64,000 bases of DNA, from NCBI RefSeq assembly GCF_001487165.1, contig NZ_LN913006.1:1177293-1241292 (forward strand), given 5' to 3'. Source of the stretch: Blautia massiliensis (ex Durand et al. 2017) (GTDB lineage Bacteria; Bacillota; Clostridia; Lachnospirales; Lachnospiraceae). Every line of letters starts with the position of its first letter. The stretch's first letter is position 1. This document shows positions 43,918-52,506 of this stretch, in pieces. A program made the translations under genes and the position numbers. Under the pieces are notes generated by a model. It had not been told where the DNA came from, made no database searches, and saw only the letters and a program-made list of their open reading frames with translations.

Positions 43918-44577
43918 ATGAAAAATAAAATTTTGGTGATAGAAGATGACCGTGCAATTTCAGAATTGCTGTGCATGAACCTGGAGGCAGCAGGGTATGA
44001 GACTGTGGCAGCGTATGATGGGGAAGAAGCCCAGAGGCTGCTCTTATGGCAGGAGGACGCGGACCTGGCAGTGGTGGATATCATGCTGCCGGGAAAAGAC
44101 GGATTTGCACTGATGGAGGATTTCAAAAAGAAGGAGCTTCCGGTGCTCTACCTGACTGCAAAGGATGATGTGGCTTCCAAGGTAAAGGGGCTGAAACTGG
44201 GTGCAGAAGATTATATGGTAAAACCTTTTGAGATGCTGGAACTTCTGGTACGCATTGAGAAGGTGCTGGAGAGGACGGGACGGGCCAAGAAAGTCTTAAC
44301 GGTCCGGAACATCCTGGTGGACATGCAAAGCCATCAGGTCTACAAAGACGGGCTTCCGGTAAGCCTAAAGCCAATGGAATATGACCTCTTTGTGCTGCTC
44401 CTGCAAAATAAGAACATTGCGCTTGGAAGGGAAGAACTGTTAAAACGGGTCTGGGGAGAAAACTACCTGGGAGAAAGCAGGACGGTGGATGTCCATATCG
44501 GACAGCTCAGAAAAAAGCTGGAACTTTATGATGAGATCAGGACGATCCCGAAACTTGGATACCGTCTGGAGGAATAA
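43918..44577 (+). CDS. OmpR-family response regulator
   Basis: The protein (219 aa) has a receiver domain (VIEDDRAI, phosphate acceptor Asp in LAVVDIMLPG, Lys in YMVKPFEM) and a winged-helix output domain (SLKPMEYDLFVLLL, RTVDVHIGQLRKKL). ATG 43918 has a weak upstream AGGTGG. It overlaps in spacing (2 nt) with the kinase gene that follows. Codon use is more GC-rich than in the fragments to its left. Confidence 0.93.
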   Translation: MKNKILVIEDDRAISELLCMNLEAAGYETVAAYDGEEAQRLLLWQEDADLAVVDIMLPGKDGFALMEDFKKKELPVLYLTAKDDVASKVKGLKLGAEDYMVKPFEMLELLVRIEKVLERTGRAKKVLTVRNILVDMQSHQVYKDGLPVSLKPMEYDLFVLLLQNKNIALGREELLKRVWGENYLGESRTVDVHIGQLRKKLELYDEIRTIPKLGYRLEE

Positions 44578-44579
44578 GG

Positions 44580-45839
44580 ATGAAGCTGTGGAAACGAACG
44601 GTACTTCTTATGCTGGTAACGCTATTATGTGCCCTGATTCCAGTGGGAACGCTAAGTCTTTATATCACAGGAAAACGAAGCCTCAATAATGCTGCAGAGA
44701 CCTACGGAAGACAGCTGGAAAATGGTAAGATACTCCTGGAACAATTTTGGGATAACAGCAAATATGAGCAGATGTCCGAGACTGGAAAGCAGGCTTATAT
44801 GGGCTTTCAGTTCCAGCGATGCTGTGGGGAAGGCATGGCCCTGATCGACCGAAAAAGCAATGCCGTCATTGAAAACCTGACAGATTATAAAGTGGTGGGG
44901 CTCGAAAACTTAGGCTTAAAGGATGAAGGAGATCCGTATGCCTACAAGATACAGAAACTGGGACAGAAATACCTCCTTCTCCAGCTGGAACCATTATCCA
45001 GACCGGAAGGATACGAAGTCCTCTCTGTCCGGGAAGTCACAGGGCTTTTTGCAGAGCTGAGACAGACCGCTGTCTGGTTTTTTGGAATTTATCTGGCTGT
45101 GTTCCTGATCGCCGGCCTTTTTATTTATATGATGATGCGAAGAACTGTGGAACAGATGGAGAAGCTACAGGAAGTGGCAGAGAAACAGGAGCTGCTCATG
45201 GGGGCACTTTCCCATGAAATGCGTACCCCGTTAACGTCCATTATCGGGTATTCGGATACCCTGCGCCATGTAAAGCTGAAAGACGAACAGAAAGACCGGG
45301 CACTGGAACATATCAACCGGGAGGGAAAACGCCTGGAGGCTCTTTCTGGGAAGATGCTGCAGATGCTGGGGCTTTATCAGAACCATGCCATACAGATGGA
45401 AATGACCATGGCAGGTGACCTTTTAAACCATGTCATAGACATGGAAAAAGAACAGGCAGAAAAGAAAGCGGTACACCTCAAGATGGAATGTGAAGCCTTT
45501 TCCATGAAAATGGATCCGGCCTTGATGGAAAGCCTTCTGATAAACCTGATCGACAATGCCCTAAAGGCTACGGATGCCGGTGGAAGCATTTGGGTAAAGG
45601 CTTATGAGAAAGCTGGAAAAAAGATCTTTGAGGTGTCGGATACCGGAATGGGGATCCCGGAGGAAGAACTGGGAAAGATCACAGATGCATTCTATATGGT
45701 GGACAAATCACGAAGTCGAAAAGAAGGCGGATCCGGACTTGGGCTGGCACTCTGTGTGAAGGTGGCTGAAATCCATGGCGGATGCTTGAAAATCGAAAGC
45801 AGACAGAGAGAGGGGACCACGGTAAGAGCCATCTTCTGA
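44580..45839 (+). CDS. Sensor histidine kinase
   Basis: The protein (419 aa) has an N-terminal span, an outer sensor domain of ~140 residues, a second span near residues 165-185 (FFGIYLAVFLIAGLFIYM), HisKA with GALSHEMRTPLTSIIGY, and a HATPase domain (LLINLIDNALKAT, GGSGLGLALCVKVAEI). It pairs with the response regulator upstream. The downstream lipoprotein gene may be its target or input. Confidence 0.93.
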   Translation: MKLWKRTVLLMLVTLLCALIPVGTLSLYITGKRSLNNAAETYGRQLENGKILLEQFWDNSKYEQMSETGKQAYMGFQFQRCCGEGMALIDRKSNAVIENLTDYKVVGLENLGLKDEGDPYAYKIQKLGQKYLLLQLEPLSRPEGYEVLSVREVTGLFAELRQTAVWFFGIYLAVFLIAGLFIYMMMRRTVEQMEKLQEVAEKQELLMGALSHEMRTPLTSIIGYSDTLRHVKLKDEQKDRALEHINREGKRLEALSGKMLQMLGLYQNHAIQMEMTMAGDLLNHVIDMEKEQAEKKAVHLKMECEAFSMKMDPALMESLLINLIDNALKATDAGGSIWVKAYEKAGKKIFEVSDTGMGIPEEELGKITDAFYMVDKSRSRKEGGSGLGLALCVKVAEIHGGCLKIESRQREGTTVRAIF

Positions 45840-45885
45840 TTTACAATTTGTTTACATCTTAATGAATACATCGGCAAAGCAATAT

Positions 45886-45921
45886 GGTACTCTTTTCTCA
45901 TAAGAAAAGGGTACCTTTTTT
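45886..45921 (+). terminator. Terminator after the kinase gene
   Basis: GGTACTCTTTTCT and AGAAAAGGGTACC pair around CATA and are followed by a T run. Confidence 0.88.
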
Positions 45922-45949
45922 AATACCGAAAGGAAAGGATGGAAAAAGG

Positions 45950-47332
45950 ATGAAGAAAATAAAAATGTTTATGGGAGCCGTTCTGTGTATGAATCTTTTG
46001 ACATTATCCGGATGTGACCGTATTGTCCAGTCTGCTGTTGTGGAAGAAAAGGATCAGACAGAACAGAAAAAAGAAGAGAAAAAGGAGACAGTTCAGAAAA
46101 CCGTTGCCGAACAGGTACAGGCACCGGAAATATACCAGACAACGATCCAGGCAGATCTAAGATCAGCGGACCGGGAGGATAAAGAAACCCCAATGAATTT
46201 TACCCTGACAGCGGATGCACCGGTAAAAGTGCCGGATGTAGATGCAATCTGTTTAAAAAAAGTAAAAAGATTGGCGATTCCTGAAGAAGAACAGAATAAA
46301 ATAAAAGACACATTCGGAAAAGGACAGCCCATGCAGGAAGAGAAGAATGAGAACGAACAGGCGGGGACATATACAGTAGATGGACTGACCTATCGGTATT
46401 CTTATACACAGAGTGAACAGGTATCGGATGTGGAGGAACTCGGATGTGGGATAGCGAAGTTTATCTTTGACGATTGTGTAGACATGACCCTGGAATCGAG
46501 CGAGAAAAAAGAAAGGGAAGAACGCTTTCAAAATTATATAAAGGCAGGAAGCGGGAAAGTGTCTGAAAAGGAAGCAAAGGAGAAGGTTTCAGGTCTTGTG
46601 TCCGGAGACTGGGAGATATTTGAAAGTTCCTCAAAAGCACTTACTGAAGGAAGCACTACCCTGGAAAAAGATGATTTCATTTTTGAACGGATGATAGACG
46701 GGGTTCCGGTTAATTATGTGAGGGAAACCTCTCTGCCTGTTAATGAACAGGCTCTTGAATGGGAAAACGAAGATGGAACCCTTCATGAAGGACAGTCTGA
46801 AGGATGGGAAAATGAAGTACTGACGATGGACTTTTGCAGTGGGACACTTCAGAGTTTTCTGCACCGAAATCCCATAGAAGCATCGAATGCTTCCGATGAG
46901 AGGCTGTTCTTACTTCCTTTTGATGAGGTCAAGGATATCTTTGAAAAAACGATCACTTTGCAGGTCATGACAGAAGACAAGAATCGGCTGATCTCTGTCG
47001 ATGGAGGAAGCCACTACCGTTATCCGTCCATTGATGCACAGAGTGCGGAGATAGCCATAACAAAGGTACAGCTGGGTTATATGTGCATGCCAGACAGTGA
47101 AGGCAGCGATACCGAAGCAGTCCTGATCCCGGTGTGGGATTTTTATGGAACCTGGACATCCAAAGAGCCAGAGTATGAGTACGGAAATGGGGAGGATGGA
47201 CCGGTCATGGGAGACGTGACGATGGATGATGCAGGTGTTCCACTCCTTACGATTGATGCACGGGATGGAAGCGTAATACAAAGGATTCAGGCTGGATGGG
47301 CGGCTTCTATGGGTTCCAAGGATATAAAATAG
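45950..47332 (+). CDS. DUF6034-like lipoprotein
   Basis: The protein (460 aa) has a lipoprotein signal peptide with lipobox LTLSGC (Cys ~22), a Lys/Glu-rich stretch, and a long beta-rich outer domain ending with IPVWDFYGTW and LLTIDARDGSVIQRIQ, similar in layout to DUF6034 and YycH/PepSY-like proteins. The start is ATG 45950. It lies downstream of a two-component pair, beyond a terminator, and may be under its control. No enzymatic motif is seen. Confidence 0.7.
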   Translation: MKKIKMFMGAVLCMNLLTLSGCDRIVQSAVVEEKDQTEQKKEEKKETVQKTVAEQVQAPEIYQTTIQADLRSADREDKETPMNFTLTADAPVKVPDVDAICLKKVKRLAIPEEEQNKIKDTFGKGQPMQEEKNENEQAGTYTVDGLTYRYSYTQSEQVSDVEELGCGIAKFIFDDCVDMTLESSEKKEREERFQNYIKAGSGKVSEKEAKEKVSGLVSGDWEIFESSSKALTEGSTTLEKDDFIFERMIDGVPVNYVRETSLPVNEQALEWENEDGTLHEGQSEGWENEVLTMDFCSGTLQSFLHRNPIEASNASDERLFLLPFDEVKDIFEKTITLQVMTEDKNRLISVDGGSHYRYPSIDAQSAEIAITKVQLGYMCMPDSEGSDTEAVLIPVWDFYGTWTSKEPEYEYGNGEDGPVMGDVTMDDAGVPLLTIDARDGSVIQRIQAGWAASMGSKDIK

Positions 47333-47363
47333 AGTGTCAATTTCAATTTCTAATCAATGATGA

Positions 47364-47393
47364 CAGAAAGACCTGGAATTTCAGGTCTTTCTG
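47364..47393 (+). terminator. Terminator after the lipoprotein gene
   Basis: CAGAAAGACCTG and CAGGTCTTTCTG are perfect 12-bp arms around 6 nt. Few T residues follow. Confidence 0.75.
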
Positions 47394-47394
47394 C

Positions 47395-47424
47395 TTTACA
47401 GGAAAAAGAAAAATACGTTATACT
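47395..47424 (+). promoter_or_regulatory. Promoter of the DUF4209 gene
   Basis: TTTACA (47395-47400) and TATACT (47419-47424) are 18 nt apart, ~30 nt before the start codon. Confidence 0.65.
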
Positions 47425-47455
47425 TTTCCTATAGAAAAAGGTTGGAGGAATATGT

Positions 47456-49249
47456 ATGGCAGAAAAAATGGCAGAGCGGATCGCAGAGATTTTAAAAGGA
47501 CCTAATTTTCAAACGGCAGAGAAAGCACTGACAGATTTCTGCGGAACGATGGATGGGGAATTCAGGAATCTTCTGGTGGATATTATTGTGGAACGATGGA
47601 TTGATACGCCTAAAGACGTACCGTTTTCCTATGCCCGCAGCATTTGGAATCGGAAAGATATAAATAGAGAAGAGTATCAGGCATTGCTGGAGGAAATCCG
47701 AAGCTATCCCATCGCACCGATCAACAAGGCAAAGATATCGGATTTTTTATGGGTTGTGGAAAATGATTTTTCAAATGCTAAAATAGCAGAAACGGCTTAT
47801 TGCGAACACTTGAAGAACACCGGTGCATTTGCAGATCATATCATGGCTATAAACCGGATCTTGTTTATCTCTAAAAAAATCCGAAGCAAGGAAATCAATG
47901 AAGAGGTGCGAAAGAATCTGCTGATAAAAGTATTAGAAGAGTATGATAACAGCAGCCACGCAAAAATTGGATATTTGATAAAAACTGCCATGGAGGAAAA
48001 AGTGGATACAGGATATCTGATCCCTTATGTGGAAAATATCTTGAAAACTTACGATGATAATAGCTGCGATGCACTGCTCATTGGTAAGTTTTGTGATCTG
48101 TTGGAAGAACTCTATTGCAGAAAAAATAACTGGCTGAAGAAAAAGTGTATTACTGAACCTAAACTGATTGCGATACGAAGACGTAAGATTCAGGCTGTCC
48201 GGATGGAGGCTGAATATGCCGGGGCCTCTTCCAAAGGAAATTTAATGAGAAAGATTCACAATTTGAAAGAGGTTATTCAGTTGTTAAAGACCATACAAGG
48301 TACGGAAGAAGAAAGAAAGGCACTGTTGCAGGAAATAGCACAGATAGAAGAAGCTTCCCTTTCGGAGATGATGGTATGGAGTGATAAACAGGATGCCAGC
48401 GGCATTGTAAAAGAACTGTTCCGCCAACTGGAAGATCTTGATAAAGAAGAGGCATTATGTTATTTTGCTTCATTTATTCCGATTCCGGAAAGAGAAAGGG
48501 TAAAGAATCAGGTATTAAATAGGACTGGGATCCTGCACACGATATTTCCAGCGGCAATCCTTGGAAAAGGAGGAAAATTAATTGCTAAAAGCGGGCCTGT
48601 GAAAAAGCCCGATGGAACAATCGATGAAGGTGCGCTTAAGGATAATATGGAGCGGACAGCAACCATGGAGATGGATTATTTTGCACAGATCCTGGTGAGC
48701 AATACGTTTGAATATATTCGTTCCAAATTTTTGATCGAAGAGAGTGATATAAAAAAGATTGTAGATGTAAGTTGTGCGATTCCGGAGGGGAGAAAAGAAT
48801 CGTATACCAAGGGTCTCATGTTTGGCTTTTCTGGAGATTTCTTGACGGCGCTCAGTATCCTGATTCCACAGATAGAAAATGCAGTAAGATATCTGGCAGT
48901 GGAATGTGGAGAACCTGTTTATAACATGAATGAAGAAGGGATTGAAGAAATAAAATCAATGCACGCTGTCTTAGAATTGGAAGGAGTAAAAGAAAGTCTG
49001 GATGAAGACCTTATATTTGCTTTAAATACGATTTTTTGTTCAAAATTTGGATTTAACATGCGCAACAATGTGGCACATGGAATGCTGGATGATCAGGCAT
49101 TCCAGAGCTTTAAGGCTTTGTATATCTGGTGGTTTGCACTGAAATTTTGCTATCTATTCTGCGGAAAATTACAGGAAGAGAATAGAAGTAAAATAAATAA
49201 AAAGCTGAAACAGCTGATGGAGAAGAAAGATAATATGGATGAGAATTAA
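47456..49249 (+). CDS. DUF4209 domain protein with HEPN-like motif
   Basis: The protein (597 aa) is soluble and almost all helical. The C-terminal ~110 residues match DUF4209, with FNMRNNVAHGMLDD containing an R-x4-H motif of the kind that forms the RNase site in HEPN domains. The N-terminal ~400 residues have no named domain. GGAGGAATATGT precedes ATG 47456. It stands alone with its own promoter, between a signalling locus and small genes. DUF4209 proteins occur in defence-rich regions, but no activity is proven; toxin or abortive-infection function is inference. Confidence 0.75.
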   Translation: MAEKMAERIAEILKGPNFQTAEKALTDFCGTMDGEFRNLLVDIIVERWIDTPKDVPFSYARSIWNRKDINREEYQALLEEIRSYPIAPINKAKISDFLWVVENDFSNAKIAETAYCEHLKNTGAFADHIMAINRILFISKKIRSKEINEEVRKNLLIKVLEEYDNSSHAKIGYLIKTAMEEKVDTGYLIPYVENILKTYDDNSCDALLIGKFCDLLEELYCRKNNWLKKKCITEPKLIAIRRRKIQAVRMEAEYAGASSKGNLMRKIHNLKEVIQLLKTIQGTEEERKALLQEIAQIEEASLSEMMVWSDKQDASGIVKELFRQLEDLDKEEALCYFASFIPIPERERVKNQVLNRTGILHTIFPAAILGKGGKLIAKSGPVKKPDGTIDEGALKDNMERTATMEMDYFAQILVSNTFEYIRSKFLIEESDIKKIVDVSCAIPEGRKESYTKGLMFGFSGDFLTALSILIPQIENAVRYLAVECGEPVYNMNEEGIEEIKSMHAVLELEGVKESLDEDLIFALNTIFCSKFGFNMRNNVAHGMLDDQAFQSFKALYIWWFALKFCYLFCGKLQEENRSKINKKLKQLMEKKDNMDEN

Positions 49250-49561
49250 TATAAAATGGTTGGACGGATGGTATGGTTTCCTTAAAAAGTGTTCGGAAGT
49301 ACCTGGCAAACATAGCGTTTGGATATCAAAACGCACTTTGGGGACGGCCTCAACCCCCGGAATGTGTAGCACTGAGAGTAAATCTATAAATATAATATGA
49401 ATTATAAAAACACTCCAACTTATTAGTAGTCAGAGTGTTTTTCAGTTCAAATATCCTTGCAGATAACAATATCATCAGAAAAAGTGTATAATTACAAGGA
49501 AAGAATTGATGAAAAAATTTATCTATGCAGAAAAATGTTGATGGATTGAGAGGTGATAAGT
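49250..49561. other. Interval with terminator, no gene
   Basis: No supported gene is seen. AAAAACACTC and GAGTGTTTTT (49405-49443) form a bidirectional terminator. A 37-codon open stretch (49274-49390) lacks a ribosome site. Confidence 0.55.
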
Positions 49562-50701
49562 GTGAGAATTGATAAGATTTGTAAAACGTGTGGATTTGAC
49601 TCCAATGGTGTGTGTGGCATGTATACCACATGCAAGGAAGGCGAAGAGTGCGATGACTGGGAAGCTTCTTTGGAGTATTATACCGAGATTACGAAAAAAG
49701 CACCTTGGTATATTAAGAAACCTTATGATCAATGTAAAATAAGTTATGAAAAATTTCTGGATCTTTTACAACAGGATGAACAGGGAGTCGGTGTAGAAAT
49801 AAATATTTATGATGCGATTGAAAAAGTATATGAATTAAATTCGGTAGAACTAGCAGGGGTGTTAGATGTGTCTATGGGAGTGTTGGGATATGCCAGCACT
49901 CAAAGAACGATACCAAAGAGAAAAAGACAATTTTCAAGCAGGCTACATATTCCGGAAAGCTTCTTTGATGAGTTTTTATCTACACAGCTGGATGCATTAA
50001 AGAAATGTAGAGAAGAATTTCGTGATTGTTATGGGGACGAGCTGATAGAAAAATTTAAGCAAAATGGTTATGCTGCAATGGAAGCAAAGATAGAAAAACA
50101 AAATGCAGTCGATAAAATAAAAAATGAAAAGTATAGGGAAGAAAACCAGAACAGATATCAGTATAAGGAGAAGACAAAAATGTACCATGATCTATCTGAT
50201 GATTACAAATCCAGGGACTATGTGATTGCGATAACCTTAAAAGAAGGCGATTATTATGGAAATATATTCTATGAATACAGCTCTGGAGGATATGGCTTGT
50301 CTGTGGACATAATGGAAGATATTTTGCAATTTATTGAAAATCTGGATTGTGAAGAAATCAATGAGTTAAACGAGGAAGGTCTCTTAAATAATAATATAGC
50401 CTTGCAAGCAGACATAAATGGCAAGGATATTCATTTTGAACTGAGAAATGATGCAGGGGAAAAGCTCGAAAAGACAATCCCGGAAGATGAATTGCAAAAA
50501 TACATTGTTGGTTATGAAATGATCCGGTGCGATGGACGTGGAATGAAAAAGGAACGCAGAAAATGTGGTTCCTGCGAAAATTTTACACCGATAGAAGGCT
50601 GTGCAAAAGGAAACTGTTCTGTTAGAGGTGATATCATTCAGAGAAGCAGAATTATATGTTCCCATGATTATGTGTTGAAAGCAGATAAAGTATTATGTTA
50701 A
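49562..50701 (+). CDS. Hypothetical Cys-rich protein with HTH-like segment
   Basis: The protein (379 aa) begins with a cysteine cluster (ICKTCGF ... GVCGMYTTC), has a segment resembling a Cro/C1-type helix-turn-helix (VELAGVLDVSMGVLGYASTQ), a long charged coiled-coil (residues ~130-210), a beta-rich domain and a second cysteine cluster (CGSCENF ... CAKGNCS). GTG 49562 lies 6 nt after AGGTG; GTG 49553 is an alternative. The two cysteine sets could bind metal. No family is recognised as a whole. Confidence 0.6.
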   Translation: MRIDKICKTCGFDSNGVCGMYTTCKEGEECDDWEASLEYYTEITKKAPWYIKKPYDQCKISYEKFLDLLQQDEQGVGVEINIYDAIEKVYELNSVELAGVLDVSMGVLGYASTQRTIPKRKRQFSSRLHIPESFFDEFLSTQLDALKKCREEFRDCYGDELIEKFKQNGYAAMEAKIEKQNAVDKIKNEKYREENQNRYQYKEKTKMYHDLSDDYKSRDYVIAITLKEGDYYGNIFYEYSSGGYGLSVDIMEDILQFIENLDCEEINELNEEGLLNNNIALQADINGKDIHFELRNDAGEKLEKTIPEDELQKYIVGYEMIRCDGRGMKKERRKCGSCENFTPIEGCAKGNCSVRGDIIQRSRIICSHDYVLKADKVLC

Positions 50702-50837
50702 AATCGTCTCGTACTATCAATGGAAAAGATGATTGTATAGATTTACTATAGAAATTAGAATATATAAATTGTAAGGATATATTGTGTGATATTGCACTTT
50801 ATATGATAAAAACAAGATAAAAACGCAATGCATATTT

Positions 50838-50940
50838 TTAAGATATGCTAGAGCTGGTAGGTAGCCCAGCCGTCCTATGTAAATAGGGTAAGTAACCTGC
50901 CCCTCCGGGTTGTCCATTCTTTGTTCAATTCATTTTAGGA
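50838..50940 (+). ncRNA. Probable yjdF riboswitch
   Basis: The leader just upstream of the yjdF gene contains ordered stems: AGAGCTGG ... CCCAGC, CCTAT/ATAGGG, then AAGTAACCTGCCC and CCGGGTTG, and ends at the ribosome site AGGAGGGA. Position and structure fit the yjdF motif RNA, a riboswitch class that responds to azaaromatic compounds. The call is from context and pattern memory, not from a covariance search. Confidence 0.7.
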
Positions 50941-50949
50941 GGGATTTTT

Positions 50950-51366
50950 ATGGACAAAACAAATGGAAAACTGACGGTATATTTTGAAGAACCATTTTGG
51001 GTAGGCGTATTCGAGCGTATTGAGGATGGTAAATTATCTGTAGCGAAGGTAATATTTGGTGCAGAACCAAAAGATTACGAAGTGCAGGAATATATTCAAC
51101 AATACTATTTCAGTTTGAAATTCAGTCCGGCTGTTGAAACTGTTGTAAAGGATATAAAAAGAAATCCGAAACGGATGCATCGAGAAGTAAAAAAGCAGAC
51201 AATAGGGACAGGTATTGGCACAAAATCGCAGCAAGCATTGAAGTTACAGCAGGAACATAACAAACAGGAGCGTAAAGAGAGAAATCGCAAGAAAAAAGAG
51301 GCGAAAGAACAGCGAATGTTTGAATTGAAACAGCAAAAGAAAAGAGAAAAGCATAAGGGGCATTAA
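50950..51366 (+). CDS. yjdF: YjdF family protein
   Basis: The protein (138 aa) has the DUF2992/YjdF features: LTVYFEEPFWVGVFERIEDG at the start, VAKVIFGAEPKDYEVQEYI in the middle and a very basic C-terminal tail (KERNRKKKEAKEQRM). The basic tail suggests nucleic-acid or ribosome contact. AGGAGGGA precedes the ATG. It is the gene usually controlled by the yjdF riboswitch. Its biochemical role is unknown; detoxification of azaaromatics has been suggested for the riboswitch regulon. Confidence 0.92.
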   Translation: MDKTNGKLTVYFEEPFWVGVFERIEDGKLSVAKVIFGAEPKDYEVQEYIQQYYFSLKFSPAVETVVKDIKRNPKRMHREVKKQTIGTGIGTKSQQALKLQQEHNKQERKERNRKKKEAKEQRMFELKQQKKREKHKGH

Positions 51367-51397
51367 AAGCCTCTTGGGCTTTAACTCAAATCGGGAT

Positions 51398-51438
51398 TGA
51401 CCGAGCGCATTGGGCGAGAGATACTTCTTGTTTGAATG
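51398..51438. repeat. 41-nt direct repeat, copy 1
   Basis: Bases 51398-51438 (starting TGACCGAGCGCATTGG and ending TTCTTGTTTGAATG) are identical to 52313-52353. The two copies bracket the genes at 51491 and 51874. Confidence 0.92.
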
Positions 51439-51490
51439 GCAAGAAGATGGAATTGAGAGTTTAGAAAATTGGAATTCAAGGAGCATATAG

Positions 51491-51823
51491 ATGAAATTAG
51501 CAGATTTAGCAACAGGTTCTGATTGGATAGTGTGGATTGTCTTTGTAATATTTGCTGCACTTTCTATAACTTTACTTTCTGGACACGGAAGCTGGTTTAT
51601 TTCTGGATATAATACAGCTACAAAAGAAGAAAAGGAAAAATATGATGAAAAGAAGTTATGCAGAACAATGGGAATTGGAATGTCTATTATAGCAATTCTT
51701 GCATTAATTATGGGCGTGCTTGAAAATATTTTGCCTGCATTTTTTGTATATATTGCATTGGGAATTATTTTGATTGATGTCGCGGTAATTATCATTTTGG
51801 GAAACACGCTATGCAGAAAGTAA
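51491..51823 (+). CDS. DUF3784 family membrane protein
   Basis: The protein (110 aa) has an N-terminal span, the DUF3784 motif FISGYNTATKEEKEKYDEKK with LCRTMG, and two further spans. It is a paralogue of the protein at 33273. CAAGGAGC precedes the ATG. Function unknown. Confidence 0.88.
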   Translation: MKLADLATGSDWIVWIVFVIFAALSITLLSGHGSWFISGYNTATKEEKEKYDEKKLCRTMGIGMSIIAILALIMGVLENILPAFFVYIALGIILIDVAVIIILGNTLCRK

Positions 51824-51873
51824 TAACTTCCAGTTAGTTGAGATGTTGCAAAATTTGGAATCAGGAGAGAATA

Positions 51874-52257
51874 AGAATGATTAACAATTTGATGTATATT
51901 GAATTAAAAACGGGATATTCTGATGATGGTCCGGCATGGATTGGATATGTCAAAACTTCAAAAAGTAAGAAAACAATCTATTTTAATGACCATGCCTTTC
52001 AGAAAAATATCGGTAACTATGCAAATTATATAGATATTGAGAATGGTGATAAATATTGGATTTCCGGACTGAAAAAGGAAGAGAGCAATCGTCATTGGGC
52101 AGGACATGGAAAGATTATGGTTGATCGTAGAGCTGTTAATGAATACCTTTCCCTGATTGGTGAAAAGGAATTGCCATTAAATCTGTTTGAAGTAGTTGAT
52201 ATTGAAGATAGATTTCCGGTTAAAAGAGTAAAAGAATTATTGAATGAGAAGAAATAA
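51874..52257 (+). CDS. Conserved hypothetical protein
   Basis: The protein (127 aa) is soluble with the conserved-looking segments IELKTGYSDDGPAWIGYV, IYFNDHAFQK and WISGLKKEESNRHWAG, then a helical end. I recall similar short proteins in Clostridia without a known function. ATG 51874 follows CAGGAGAG; the frame is open to 51838. Confidence 0.72.
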   Translation, partial: RMINNLMYIELKTGYSDDGPAWIGYVKTSKSKKTIYFNDHAFQKNIGNYANYIDIENGDKYWISGLKKEESNRHWAGHGKIMVDRRAVNEYLSLIGEKELPLNLFEVVDIEDRFPVKRVKELLNEKK

Positions 52258-52312
52258 CAATGCCAGCAGTCTTGCAATATTGAGTTTAAAAAAATTGTGA
52301 CATTCTCACATA

Positions 52313-52353
52313 TGACCGAGCGCATTGGGCGAGAGATACTTCTTGTTTGAATG
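52313..52353. repeat. 41-nt direct repeat, copy 2
   Basis: This is an exact copy of 51398-51438. It follows the gene at 51874 and precedes a small terminator. Confidence 0.92.
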
Positions 52354-52379
52354 TTGGAATGATTATAGGTATTTGTTTT

Positions 52380-52404
52380 CGGTATGAAAATACCGTTTAT
52401 TTAT
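52380..52404 (+). terminator. Short terminator
   Basis: CGGTAT-GAAA-ATACCG is a perfect stem with a GAAA loop, followed by a T-rich stretch. Confidence 0.65.
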
Positions 52405-52506
52405 TCCAGACATAAGATGTCCGGTTGAAAATTAACGGATTCTCGTTTTATGTCGTGGTAATTTTGGTGCATATTGGTAAGCTGTAAGTGGAAGAGAGGT
52501 AGAGAT

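Noticed and set aside
51398-52353. CRISPR array from the repeated 41-mer
   Set aside because: Only two copies, 915 nt apart, with genes between them and no cas genes in the window.
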